Origin: Betaproteobacteria bacterium
Lineage (GTDB): Bacteria; Pseudomonadota; Gammaproteobacteria; Burkholderiales; Burkholderiaceae_C
DNA length: 64,000 nt
Direction of reading: 5' to 3'
Assembly: GCA_025356445.1 (NCBI GenBank)
Contig: JANXSZ010000044.1
Location: 1-64,000, forward strand
Below the pieces are notes generated by a model. That model had not been told where the DNA came from, searched no databases, and saw only the letters and a list, made by a program, of their open reading frames with translations. This document shows, piece after piece, positions 56,201-63,577 of this stretch; position 1 is the stretch's first letter, and every line of letters begins with the position of its first letter. A program made the position numbers and the translations under genes.

Positions 56201-57586
56201 CCTCAAGGCCAGCGGTCGCTGCAAATGATCCAGCCTGTACAAAGTGATACGGCGGTGCCTTACACACTGGTACAGCCACCTTTGCAAGCCCCACTAGGCT
56301 ACAGTGATATGGGTCGAAGTGGATCATCCATAACACCTTTTACCCGTACGCAAAACGCAGTGCCAACCAAAGAGACACAAGCACTGCGTGAAGAAATTGA
56401 TGAACTGAGTGCACAACGCACAGGCTCAGCATCGGCTGGAGGCGTATGGAGAAGCCGCAGTGGAGACTCGGGCACCAGTTCGCTCTCCGACTTCACTGTA
56501 CCCATAGAAACCCGTCTGCCTGTAGGCGACGGTGGACATATGGTTTTACGCGTCACCCCTGTTTTGCTGGATGCAGGACAAGTGAGTCGTGCTGACTTGA
56601 ACACTGCGCAACGCTTTGGGACCAATGCCTTTGCAGCATCAACGACCTTAACCAGCGCCAACAGCAGCCAACAGGCATCTGGCGTCGGTTTTGGTCTGGG
56701 CTATGAAAGTTTGCGCCTCAAGCTGGACATTGGTAATACACCCGCAGGTTTTCGTGTCGTAACGGCGGTGGGTGGCATTGCCTACAACGACCGGATTGGG
56801 GATATGTCGCTCAAGCTGGACTTGTCCCGTCGCTCCGTAACAGACAGCTTATTGTCCTATGCAGGCACAGTGGATGATCGATCAGGCACTGTGTGGGGCG
56901 GCGTGACGGCGACAGGTGGACGCGCTGAATTAGGCTTGGAACAAGGGCCATTTGGGGTCTACGGCTATGGCAGTTACCACTTTGTTGGTGGCAAAAATGT
57001 GCTCGATAACAACCGCTATGAAGGTGGTGCGGGTGCGTACTACAAAGTGGTCAATGAACCCAACATGGAGTTGACCGCAGGTGTCAGCGCGACAGCACTC
57101 AGCTATGACAAAAATTTGCGCTACTTTACATTGGGTCATGGTGGTTATTTCAGTCCACAACGCTACTTCAGCTTGAATGTACCTGTAGAGTGGACAGGCC
57201 GTAGTGGTCAGCTCGCCTACAAATTTGATGGCTCTGTGGGTATTCAAGCTTTCCGTGAAAACAGTGCAGCCTACTTTCCTACCAGTGCTGCGCTGCAAAG
57301 CAGCTGGGAATCAGCAGCAGCAACAGCTAATGCAACAGCCGGTGGCCCTGCAGGTGTTACGTGGAAAACCAGCTACCCAGGGCAGAGCAAAACCGGCTTG
57401 GGCTTTCGTCTGGGCGGTGCAGCGGAGTACAGGCTGGCTCCCAAGTGGGTTGTTGGTGGGCGCTTGGCTTTGGACAATGCCTCAGATTACTTCCAAGCGG
57501 CAGGTCTGCTGTATGTACGTTACAACTTTGAAGCGTCGAACCGACCTGTTGCCTTCCCGCCGAATACATTACGGGTAACCCAGTGA
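53264..57586 (+). CDS. bcsC: Cellulose export protein BcsC (TPR plus outer-membrane barrel)
   Basis: This 1440-residue protein has a signal peptide ending PAQAAN, then about 15-19 tetratricopeptide repeats up to roughly residue 830. A Pro/Gln/Thr-rich linker from about 850 to 1060 follows, and then the BcsC beta-barrel domain from about 1085 to the end (FTVPIETRLPVGDGGHMVLR, then alternating strands such as FGVYGYGSYHFVGG). The barrel is the outer-membrane exit for cellulose and the TPR part spans the periplasm. A tail of about 18 residues follows the last strand. The linker is long and of low complexity compared with E. coli BcsC. The stop overlaps the next ATG (ATGA). Confidence 0.93.
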   Translation: MQTSRSWLRRFAGTAISSAVLVVTFPAQAANELAVKTLTDQARYWQSKGRGDLAADAWKKLLTLDANSIDALASLAQFELDNNRLESSRGYTERLKQLQGGSAAARRIESGAASKNVDSKQLEEARTAAKAGKSDDASRIYRQVLGGKTPTGPLALEYFQTLGGSEQGWEEARQGLARLNTEEPNNRQIALAYAQHMTYRAGTRRDGIRMLTQLARQPEIAKPATESLRKALIWLEAAKSDVPLFQAYLSTQGNDAAIRSRLDALTRVERVEPVKIDPKVIALRDGFTALNSGDLEQASVRFEKLLADNPNNTDALGGLGVIRLKQEKFADAEKLLMQATRGGANLAKWGTALNSARFWQEMDAANASRQAGQNEQAAAQFTRAQRIDPSQTLPVLGLADIQSEQGKLIEAENAYRRVLGKEPTSIDALRGLVGVLAQQGRIDEAAGIAEKLTIDQREKLGGFGTLKGEQLRRAAMAASARGDNNGAVQLLEDAMLWDPTSPWLRLELGRLYQNAGAMSEARAVVDGLLVSNPNMPSALYASALMSAEAEDWLSGLDQLERIPANSRTKEMLALQRRLWVRAQAERASVLARSGQNAAAIQILRQIEPAAGREGELLGAVAQGYSDAGEDNRALATMRTLIAQNTRPDLGMMVQYAAILLKTKQDAELAAQMRQLYAQPLAEKQRADLDKIRIAYSLRQFDLQREANNIAPAYEILMPLITERPDDVSLQLALARLYGSAREYKDALAWYDYALQREPDNLDALVAASGAALAVPNLAYAESAINNAVQIAPDNPAVLTTLGKVYRAQGKTKLASQTFQRALLAEQSTSKQLVSGPLGMRLINYTLPGMESQQGSAGTTGNSISSGIPNIPRIAPPMQNGRSLTAPARNSVLRPVSEAASPETTLPTTPGLNYAQTVAAPRPIATALSQTLRPPAQAASQIVPVQYTYPPYYGQQEPSRQQATEILPIQTLQPIPATRAPQGQRSLQMIQPVQSDTAVPYTLVQPPLQAPLGYSDMGRSGSSITPFTRTQNAVPTKETQALREEIDELSAQRTGSASAGGVWRSRSGDSGTSSLSDFTVPIETRLPVGDGGHMVLRVTPVLLDAGQVSRADLNTAQRFGTNAFAASTTLTSANSSQQASGVGFGLGYESLRLKLDIGNTPAGFRVVTAVGGIAYNDRIGDMSLKLDLSRRSVTDSLLSYAGTVDDRSGTVWGGVTATGGRAELGLEQGPFGVYGYGSYHFVGGKNVLDNNRYEGGAGAYYKVVNEPNMELTAGVSATALSYDKNLRYFTLGHGGYFSPQRYFSLNVPVEWTGRSGQLAYKFDGSVGIQAFRENSAAYFPTSAALQSSWESAAATANATAGGPAGVTWKTSYPGQSKTGLGFRLGGAAEYRLAPKWVVGGRLALDNASDYFQAAGLLYVRYNFEASNRPVAFPPNTLRVTQ

Positions 57587-58359
57587 TGAAGATGTTGATA
57601 AAGAAAGTCTCAGGAATCCACGTTTTAGCAGGTCTTTGGGCTGTATTGACGCTAGCAACAGGTTTATCTGTAGAAGCACAAACGATATCAAGCCCAGCAG
57701 ACCGCGATGCTGCGGCACGTGCTGCTTATGCCAGAGGAGATAACGCTCGCGCATCGGCAACCTTGAACGAGGCAGTGCGCTTAAACCCTTTTGACCCCGT
57801 AGCGCTCAACAACCTCGCTGTCAATTACGCTGCGCAAGGGGACTATCAAAATGCAATTGCTTTGCTGGAGCGAGCATTGCGGCTAGCCCCCAACAGATCA
57901 GACATCGTCAACAACTTGGCCAATTTGAAAGCCTGGATGGCGCAAGACAGCCAGTTTGCAGTGGGTTCGCGTGGTGCACCTCAAGCGCTGAATTTCCCAC
58001 GTGCAGAAGACTCACCACCAGAGTTTCCTCCGCTATGGGGAGCCCCAGCCAGTGCCCAAGCCCAACAACCATTGGCCCAGACACGCAATACAAGCCAAGC
58101 ACCAGCGTACCAAGCGGCACCGGTTTACCAACAGCCAACTTACCCTCAACCTGGCTACCCAGGGCAAGCCGCTTACCCTGTAGCAACGCCATCGGTACAG
58201 CCTTATGCCCAACCACAAACACCTGTGGCGCAAGCAGCGGCCTATTCATCTCGGCCCGCAGCATTGCAAACCCGACAGGTGGTGATTACGGAGCGGGCAA
58301 GCGATGCCCCACGGCGCAAAAAGAAAAAGTTACAAGCACTGGACTGTCCTGTACCCTGA
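57583..58359 (+). CDS. TPR protein with Pro/Gln/Tyr-rich tail, unrecognised bcs accessory protein
   Basis: This 258-residue protein has a signal peptide (LAGLWAVLTLATGLSVEAQ), about two TPR units (YARGDNARASATLNEAVRLN, then YAAQGDYQNAIALLERALRL), and a tail of Pro/Gln/Ala/Tyr-rich sequence (YQAAPVYQQPTYPQPGYPGQ). The C-terminus is basic, RRKKKKLQALDCPVP. It overlaps bcsC by four bases and is the last gene before a terminator, so it is expressed with the operon. I do not recognise it as a named Bcs protein. It could dock to the BcsC TPR array or to peptidoglycan (inference). No cellulase gene bcsZ is found where it often lies. Confidence 0.8.
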   Translation: MMKMLIKKVSGIHVLAGLWAVLTLATGLSVEAQTISSPADRDAAARAAYARGDNARASATLNEAVRLNPFDPVALNNLAVNYAAQGDYQNAIALLERALRLAPNRSDIVNNLANLKAWMAQDSQFAVGSRGAPQALNFPRAEDSPPEFPPLWGAPASAQAQQPLAQTRNTSQAPAYQAAPVYQQPTYPQPGYPGQAAYPVATPSVQPYAQPQTPVAQAAAYSSRPAALQTRQVVITERASDAPRRKKKKLQALDCPVP

Positions 58360-58405
58360 CCTTCTGTGTCCTGTCGAATCCGATTTTGACAAGGCAAGCC
58401 ACGGT

Positions 58406-58444
58406 CGCTCCAGACCCTCAAAGAAGGGCTGGAGCGTGTTTTGA
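58406..58444 (+). terminator. Terminator of the bcs operon
   Basis: CGCTCCAG pairs with CTGGAGCG, and inner CCCT pairs with AGGG around a short A-rich loop, followed by TGTTTTG. It lies 46 bases after the TPR gene and before dapA. Confidence 0.8.
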
Positions 58445-58501
58445 TTCAGTGCACCCTCAGCACTTGCTAGAATCAATTTTTATCCCATTTACAGCACGTT
58501 C

Positions 58502-59395
58502 ATGACACCTATTATTGGTAGCATCGTGGCGCTTGTTACGCCCCTGCACGAAGACGGCAGCGTGGACTACCCCGGTCTGCGCAAACTCATTGATTGGCAT
58601 ATTCAAGAGGGTACCGATTGCATCGGTGTCGTTGGCACAACAGGAGAATCTCCGACTGTCAAAGTCGAAGAGCATTGTGAAATCATTCGCGTCGCGGTTG
58701 AGCAAGCTCGGGCTAGCACAATACGCCAAGTGCCGATCATGGCGGGTTGCGGTGCCAATTCGACCAGCGAGGCCATTGAACTGGCTCGCTTCGCAAAAAC
58801 TGTCGGTGCAGATTGCCAGTTGCAGGTCGTACCGTACTACAACAAACCCACACAAGAAGGTCAGTACCAGCATTTCAGGGCTATCGCTGAAGCCGTTGAT
58901 TTGCCCACAGTACTGTACAACGTACCCGGACGAACGGTAGCCGATATGGCACATGACACTGTGTTACGTTTGGCACAAATCCTTGGCATCATCGGCATCA
59001 AAGAAGCCACAGGGAACATCGAGCGTGCCCAATGGCTGATCCGTGAAGTGCCTGAAGGCTTTAAAGTCTATTCGGGTGATGACCCAACAGCCGTCGCGTT
59101 AATGCTGTGCGGTGGTCATGGCAATGTCAGCGTTACCGCCAACGTAGCCCCCAAATTGATGCACGAGCTGTGCATGGCGGCCATGGCAGGCCATACACGG
59201 CAAGCGATGGCAATTCAAATGAAACTGATGCCACTGCACAAGCATCTTTTTATTGAGCCCAACCCCATCCCAGTCAAATGGGCGGTGAGTCGGATGGGAC
59301 TGTGTGGACCCACACTGCGTCTCCCTCTTACACCCCTCTCGCACGGCTGCGAAGCCACCGTTGAAAGCGCTTTACGCGCAGTCGAGTTGATTTGA
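58502..59395 (+). CDS. dapA: 4-hydroxy-tetrahydrodipicolinate synthase
   Basis: This 297-residue TIM-barrel aldolase condenses pyruvate with aspartate semialdehyde on the route to lysine and meso-diaminopimelate. Schiff-base Lys167 lies in [10 protein letters not shown], Tyr139 in VLYNVPGRT, and the Thr pair 46-47 in [11 protein letters not shown], so it appears active. The ATG at 58502 follows the bcs terminator. It is followed by bamC with 40 bases between, an arrangement known from many proteobacteria. Confidence 0.95.
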   Translation: MTPIIGSIVALVTPLHEDGSVDYPGLRKLIDWHIQEGTDCIGVVGTTGESPTVKVEEHCEIIRVAVEQARASTIRQVPIMAGCGANSTSEAIELARFAKTVGADCQLQVVPYYNKPTQEGQYQHFRAIAEAVDLPTVLYNVPGRTVADMAHDTVLRLAQILGIIGIKEATGNIERAQWLIREVPEGFKVYSGDDPTAVALMLCGGHGNVSVTANVAPKLMHELCMAAMAGHTRQAMAIQMKLMPLHKHLFIEPNPIPVKWAVSRMGLCGPTLRLPLTPLSHGCEATVESALRAVELI

Positions 59396-59435
59396 GCCTA
59401 CGGCCAATTTCAGCAGGCATCTTAAGGAATATTAC

Positions 59436-60518
59436 GTGAATCATTTGGTCCGATTTGGTATGGCAAGCCTTGCACTTGCTCTCACTGCCTGTGGCACGCT
59501 TGACGGCGACAAAGTTAATTACAAAAGTGCAACCAAGGCCCCTACCTTGGAGGTACCGCCTGACCTGACCCAACTGAGCCGTGACAGCCGTTACGCGGTG
59601 GTCGGTGGGACAGTGAGTGCCGCCAATTACAAAACGGGACAAGCCGCTGCAACCCTGCCCATTGCCAGCCGTACTGCGGGCGATGTGAAAATTGAGCGCT
59701 CGGGTAACCAACAGTGGTTGGTAGTGAGCCGCCCCCCAGAACAACTCTGGGATGCTACGCGTGACTTTTGGCAGCAATCAGGGTTTGTTTTGGTGTCTGA
59801 CCAAGCTTCTCTGGGCCTCATGGAAACCGACTGGGCAGAGAACCGCGCCAAAATTCCACAAGACTTTATCCGCAGTGCGCTGGGCAAGGTTCTGGACTCA
59901 CTGTATTCCACCGGTGAACAAGATAAATTTCGCACCAGATTGGAGCGTAATGCTACGGGCGGCACTGATATTTTCATCAGTCACCGCGGCATGGTGGAGG
60001 TCTACACCAGCAGCACCAAAGACCGCACCACATGGCAACCACGCCCTGCAGACCCCGATCTGGAAGCGGAACTGTTGAAACGATTGATGTTGAAGTTAGG
60101 TGGTGTTCCTGCTGAGGCCAGCCTTGCGGCAACAGCAGTACAAACGGTTCCTACCACCTCACGTGCAACCACACTCAACAGCCAACCTGTGGTTCAAATT
60201 GATGAAGGTTTTGACCGGGCTTGGCGCCGCGTAGGTCTTAGCTTGGACCGCACCGGCTTTACTGTCGAAGACCGAGACCGCGCCAAGGGCACTTACTTTG
60301 TCCGCTATGTTGAACCCAGCACCAAGCAGCAAGAACCTGGATTCTTTTCCAAACTCTTTAGCAGCAGCACAGCCACCGCAGCTCCCTTGAAATTGCGCGT
60401 GGTGCTGACCAGCTCAGCACAATCGACTACGGTTTCTGTTCAAAATATGGAAGGTGCACCTGAAACATCTACGGTGGCACAGCGCATTGTCAACGTGATT
60501 GCAAGCGACCTCAAGTAG
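59436..60518 (+). CDS. bamC: Outer membrane protein assembly factor BamC
   Basis: This 360-residue lipoprotein has a signal with lipobox LALTACG, lipidated Cys19, then the NlpB/BamC N-terminal unstructured region (APTLEVPPDLTQLSRDSRY) that binds BamD. Two helix-grip domains follow (SRPPEQLWDATRDFWQQSGF and FDRAWRRVGLSLDRTGFTVE). The start is a GTG with AAGGA upstream. It is the last gene of dapA-bamC before a strong hairpin. Confidence 0.9.
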   Translation: MNHLVRFGMASLALALTACGTLDGDKVNYKSATKAPTLEVPPDLTQLSRDSRYAVVGGTVSAANYKTGQAAATLPIASRTAGDVKIERSGNQQWLVVSRPPEQLWDATRDFWQQSGFVLVSDQASLGLMETDWAENRAKIPQDFIRSALGKVLDSLYSTGEQDKFRTRLERNATGGTDIFISHRGMVEVYTSSTKDRTTWQPRPADPDLEAELLKRLMLKLGGVPAEASLAATAVQTVPTTSRATTLNSQPVVQIDEGFDRAWRRVGLSLDRTGFTVEDRDRAKGTYFVRYVEPSTKQQEPGFFSKLFSSSTATAAPLKLRVVLTSSAQSTTVSVQNMEGAPETSTVAQRIVNVIASDLK

Positions 60519-60610
60519 ACAAGTGCTGCGGTTTGAATAGGGTGCAATGCATCCCATTCAAGGCCAGCCGGGGGTCATCTGATTCAAATCAGAATTGCCG
60601 CTGAATCACA

Positions 60611-60642
60611 AAAAAAGCCCATCAGACTGATGGGCTTTTTTA
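60611..60642. terminator. Bidirectional terminator between bamC and the Ala-rich lipoprotein
   Basis: AAAAAAAGCCCATCAG and CTGATGGGCTTTTTT form a stem flanked by A and T tracts, so it can stop transcription from both sides. Confidence 0.9.
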
Positions 60643-60644
60643 TG

Positions 60645-60672
60645 GAAGGTGCTGGATAAATCCAGCACCTTC
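60645..60672. repeat. 12-base inverted repeat after the Ala-rich lipoprotein gene
   Basis: GAAGGTGCTGGA, loop TAAA, TCCAGCACCTTC is a perfect 12-base stem, 11 bases beyond the stop of the minus-strand lipoprotein gene and just before the T-tract terminator. It has no T tract of its own, so it may stabilise the mRNA end. Confidence 0.8.
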
Positions 60673-60683
60673 AGAAACTCAAT

Positions 60684-61010
60684 TTACTTCTTGGGAGCAG
60701 CAGCTTCAGCAGCCTTCTTGGCAGCATCAGCAGCAGCGTCAGCAGCGCCTGCGGCGGCAGTAGCAGCACCGGCAGCAGCGTTAGCGGCACCAGCAGCAGC
60801 AGCGCCAGCGGCTGCGGTGGCAGCACCAGCAGCGGCAGTAGCAGCGCCGGCAGCGGCGTCAACAGCAGAAGCGGCAGCAGCAGCCACGGGAGCTGCTTCA
60901 GGTGCGGGAGCAGCAGCTGGTGCTGGTGCAGGAGCGGCTTCTTCTTTTTTACCGCAAGCAGCGAGAGCAGCAGCAGCGATAACGACTGCCAAAACGAGGG
61001 ACTTATTCAT
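60684..61010 (-). CDS. Alanine-rich small lipoprotein
   Basis: This 108-residue protein starts MNKSLVLAVVIAAAALAACG, a signal peptide with lipobox and Cys19, preceded by AGGA. A Glu/Pro/Ala segment follows, then an Ala-rich stretch built of repeats of the type GAATAAA and GAADAAADAAKK, which ends Lys-Lys. Ala is more than half of the mature part; such composition usually makes a helical rod. Similar Ala-rich small lipoproteins occur in betaproteobacteria but have no known function to me. Two stem-loops follow the gene. The 256 bases upstream up to the oxygenase gene should hold its promoter. Confidence 0.8.
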   Translation of the reverse strand: MNKSLVLAVVIAAAALAACGKKEEAAPAPAPAAAPAPEAAPVAAAAASAVDAAAGAATAAAGAATAAAGAAAAGAANAAAGAATAAAGAADAAADAAKKAAEAAAPKK

Positions 61011-61266
61011 TTCAGATATCCTATTTGTTACGGGAGAGTAGGTAGACAACAATTTCCGGAAATTGTCAAAACAAGGCTCCAAATCGCGGCATAGCTGCTC
61101 ACAGGGGCTCATCTTGACCGAGCGAAAGGACTCGAGCTCTTTCGTCTCAGCCTACGATTATAAACCGGATTACGCCCGACTTACAACGCATACAAACATG
61201 TACAACGTGGTGCAATACCCACAAACCCAGGGGTAAATTAGGCCTCGCCAACGCTGCGTAAGCACC

Positions 61267-62478
61267 TCAATGCGAGGCATGCGCCCACCCTGCTTCACAC
61301 CAGTCCCGAAGCAAAGATTGAGCATCGGCACTTGGTTTTTTAAGTTGTTGAGCGTCCAACGACCGTTGGTCAGCCAAGGCACGCATCAGCACAGCATCCC
61401 GACCTGCCGCCAGATAGCTCTCACCGTTGATGAACACATGCTTGGCGTCGTACATCATGCGCGTGCTCCGGTCCAGCACCACGCTCGTAAAGACCTCTGG
61501 CGCACTGCCCGCATCAAACCAAGTGTTGGGCTTCGGCTCGGTCAGACTCTCCCCCAATAGCCGATGCAAGCTGTCTGCCTCTGCCATGGCGCGCTGCACC
61601 TCGCTTGCAGCAAAGGCTTGCAGCGCTTCGGGAATCGCAGCTGGGCCTGCCACAGCGGGTTGCAAAGGGTCTTGGTAAAGTATTTTTGGGGCCGGTGCAC
61701 ACCACCTGCCATCTGCGTCACCGTCTTCATCATCGTCACGCTCACCATTGGCTTCGTCAGCAACATCCTCCACCAGCTCGTCCACCATGCGCTGAAGCAA
61801 CTCCAGCGCCAGTCCACGGCCATCTGGAGCGCGAAAACCAATCGAATACGTCATGCACTCGTTCAAAGCCACGCCATCGTGGGCATAACGTGGTGGCAGG
61901 TACAGCATATCGCCAGGATTGAGGATGAATTCTTCCTCGTATTCAAAATTCGCAAGCACCTTCAGGGGCACATCGTCACGCAGTGTCAAATCTTTTTGCC
62001 GACCAATGCGCCAGCGACGCTGACCGTGGGCTTGCAGCAAGAACACGTCATAGCTATCGAAGTGGGGGCCCACACCGCCACCCTCGGTCGCGTAACTGAC
62101 CATCACATCGTCAAGCCGCGCATCCGGCACAAAGCGAAACTGTTGCAGCAAGCGGTAAAACGAATCGTCGTGGGTGTCTACCCCCTGAACCAACAGCGTC
62201 CATTGCTTTTGTGCAAGGGCAGGCAAAGCACGGCGCTTGAACGGGCCGTGGGTGAGCTGCCAGCCCTCCACCGCTTCTTCGTTGGTCGCCTCTTGAACCA
62301 CCAAGCGCGATTCGACATCTTCACGGCCTGTCAATGTAAACAGCGCAGTGCGATCAAGCAACGCTGTAAAGCCAGGTAAAGCCTGGCGAATCAGCAATGG
62401 CTTTTTCTGCCAATATTGCTGCATGAACTGCTGCGGGCTGAGGCCAGCCAGCAGGGGAAGAGCGGTGTGAATATCCAT
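61267..62478 (-). CDS. Cupin/JmjC-like 2-oxoglutarate oxygenase (ribosomal oxygenase RoxA/YcfD type)
   Basis: This 403-residue protein resembles E. coli YcfD (RoxA), which hydroxylates an arginine of ribosomal protein L16. The iron triad is His139-Asp141 in VGPHFDSYDVF and His200 in RYAHDGVAL. WQKKPLLIRQA near residue 23 and a C-terminal dimerisation/winged-helix part also fit. An acidic insert (ANGERDDDEDGDADG) near residues 245-260 is unusual. It is cytoplasmic. The start lies 17 bases from the divergent SlyD-like start, so promoter elements must lie inside the neighbours' coding sequence. Confidence 0.88.
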   Translation of the reverse strand: MDIHTALPLLAGLSPQQFMQQYWQKKPLLIRQALPGFTALLDRTALFTLTGREDVESRLVVQEATNEEAVEGWQLTHGPFKRRALPALAQKQWTLLVQGVDTHDDSFYRLLQQFRFVPDARLDDVMVSYATEGGGVGPHFDSYDVFLLQAHGQRRWRIGRQKDLTLRDDVPLKVLANFEYEEEFILNPGDMLYLPPRYAHDGVALNECMTYSIGFRAPDGRGLALELLQRMVDELVEDVADEANGERDDDEDGDADGRWCAPAPKILYQDPLQPAVAGPAAIPEALQAFAASEVQRAMAEADSLHRLLGESLTEPKPNTWFDAGSAPEVFTSVVLDRSTRMMYDAKHVFINGESYLAAGRDAVLMRALADQRSLDAQQLKKPSADAQSLLRDWCEAGWAHASH

Positions 62479-62495
62479 AGTGCGACAATTCTCCT

Positions 62496-63077
62496 ATGGA
62501 AATCAATCAACAATGTGTGGTCGGGCTCACCTGGATCATGAAAGACACGGTCGGCGAAGTCTTGGACGTGCTGGACGATCCGGTGGAATTTTTAGTCGGT
62601 GGCGACGACCTGTTCGACACCGTCGAAGCTGCTTTGCAGGGCCATGAAGCGGGTGCCAAGCTCGACTTGCACCTGGAACCCGAGCAAGCCTTTGGCGATT
62701 ACGATGAAAACCTGGTGTTTCTGGATTCGCGTGAACTTTTTCCCGCTGATGTCGAAGAAGGCATGACCTTTGAAGGCCACGGCCTGCCTGCGGGTTGCAG
62801 CCCTGATGCCCCCAAAGACGCGCTTTACACCGTGACTGAAATTTACCCAGAGCACGTGGTACTGGATGGCAACCACCCGCTGGCCGGTATCGCACTGCGC
62901 CTCAGCCTGAAGGTGGAATCTGTGCGTGAAGCCACGGAACAGGAAATCGGGGACGGTACAGCGGGCACCGGATTTTTCAGAATTCATCCCACTGTGGCCG
63001 ACCCAGAAAACGCCTTCGACCACCTCAGCAGCGACGAAGACGACCCAGAAGACCCCAGCCAACCCACGTTCCACTGA
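62496..63077 (+). CDS. SlyD-like FKBP-type peptidyl-prolyl isomerase
   Basis: This 193-residue protein has the FKBP core GLTWIMKDTVGEVLDVLDDP at the N-terminus, VGGDDLFDTVEAALQGHEAG, the insert-in-flap chaperone domain (DYDENLVFLDSRELFP to PAGCSPDAPKDALY) and the closing VLDGNHPLAGIALRL. The C-terminal tail is acidic (SSDEDDPEDPSQ) rather than His/Cys-rich, so the nickel-binding role of E. coli SlyD is probably lacking. It acts as a folding helper in the cytoplasm. Its ATG has no clear ribosome site. Confidence 0.88.
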   Translation: MEINQQCVVGLTWIMKDTVGEVLDVLDDPVEFLVGGDDLFDTVEAALQGHEAGAKLDLHLEPEQAFGDYDENLVFLDSRELFPADVEEGMTFEGHGLPAGCSPDAPKDALYTVTEIYPEHVVLDGNHPLAGIALRLSLKVESVREATEQEIGDGTAGTGFFRIHPTVADPENAFDHLSSDEDDPEDPSQPTFH

Positions 63078-63106
63078 GGCAGCGACCTCAACCACCCAGG
63101 GTCAAC

Positions 63107-63553
63107 TCATCCTTTGCCTGTTGACCCGTATCCGCCCTCACCCCGCACACTGGGCGGGAAATCAGCCACGACATTGAACTGCGCCTGTACCACAGGCACG
63201 ATGATGAGCTGGGCAATGCGTTCCATGGGTGCGATCGTGAATGCCGTGCTGCTGCGGTTCCAAGCGCTGACCATCAACTGGCCCTGGTAGTCACTGTCGA
63301 TCAGCCCCACCAAATTGCCCAGCACGATGCCGTGTTTATGGCCTAAACCCGAGCGCGGCAAGATCATCGCCGCATAGCCGGGGGCTTCCAGGTAAATGGC
63401 AATGCCCGTGGGCACCAATTGCCAGGCATTGGGCTCCAGCGTCAATGGGGCATCCAGGCAGGCTCGCAAGTCCAAACCGGCGCTGCCCGGGGTGGCGTAC
63501 GCGGGTAAATGGTCGCGCATGCGCGCATCGGTGATTTTCAGGTCAATCTTCAT
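63107..63553 (-). CDS. dut: Deoxyuridine 5'-triphosphate nucleotidohydrolase
   Basis: This 148-residue trimeric dUTPase has motifs in order: SAGLDLRAC (1), [11 protein letters not shown] (2), [11 protein letters not shown] (3), RIAQLIIVP (4), and the C-terminal P-loop-like [11 protein letters not shown] (5). It lowers dUTP and supplies dUMP for dTMP synthesis. The ATG at 63551-63553 is preferred to an earlier in-frame ATG six codons upstream. It follows coaBC on the same strand by 24 bases, the common dut-coaBC neighbourhood. Confidence 0.95.
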   Translation of the reverse strand: MKIDLKITDARMRDHLPAYATPGSAGLDLRACLDAPLTLEPNAWQLVPTGIAIYLEAPGYAAMILPRSGLGHKHGIVLGNLVGLIDSDYQGQLMVSAWNRSSTAFTIAPMERIAQLIIVPVVQAQFNVVADFPPSVRGEGGYGSTGKG

Positions 63554-63577
63554 GGTTCTGGTTTTTTTCAAGCATTA

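Noticed and set aside
60649-61041. A plus-strand Ala-rich open frame
   Set aside because: It is the reverse shadow of the Ala-rich lipoprotein: GCN codons read backward also give Ala-rich frames. Only the minus strand has a signal peptide, lipobox and ribosome site.
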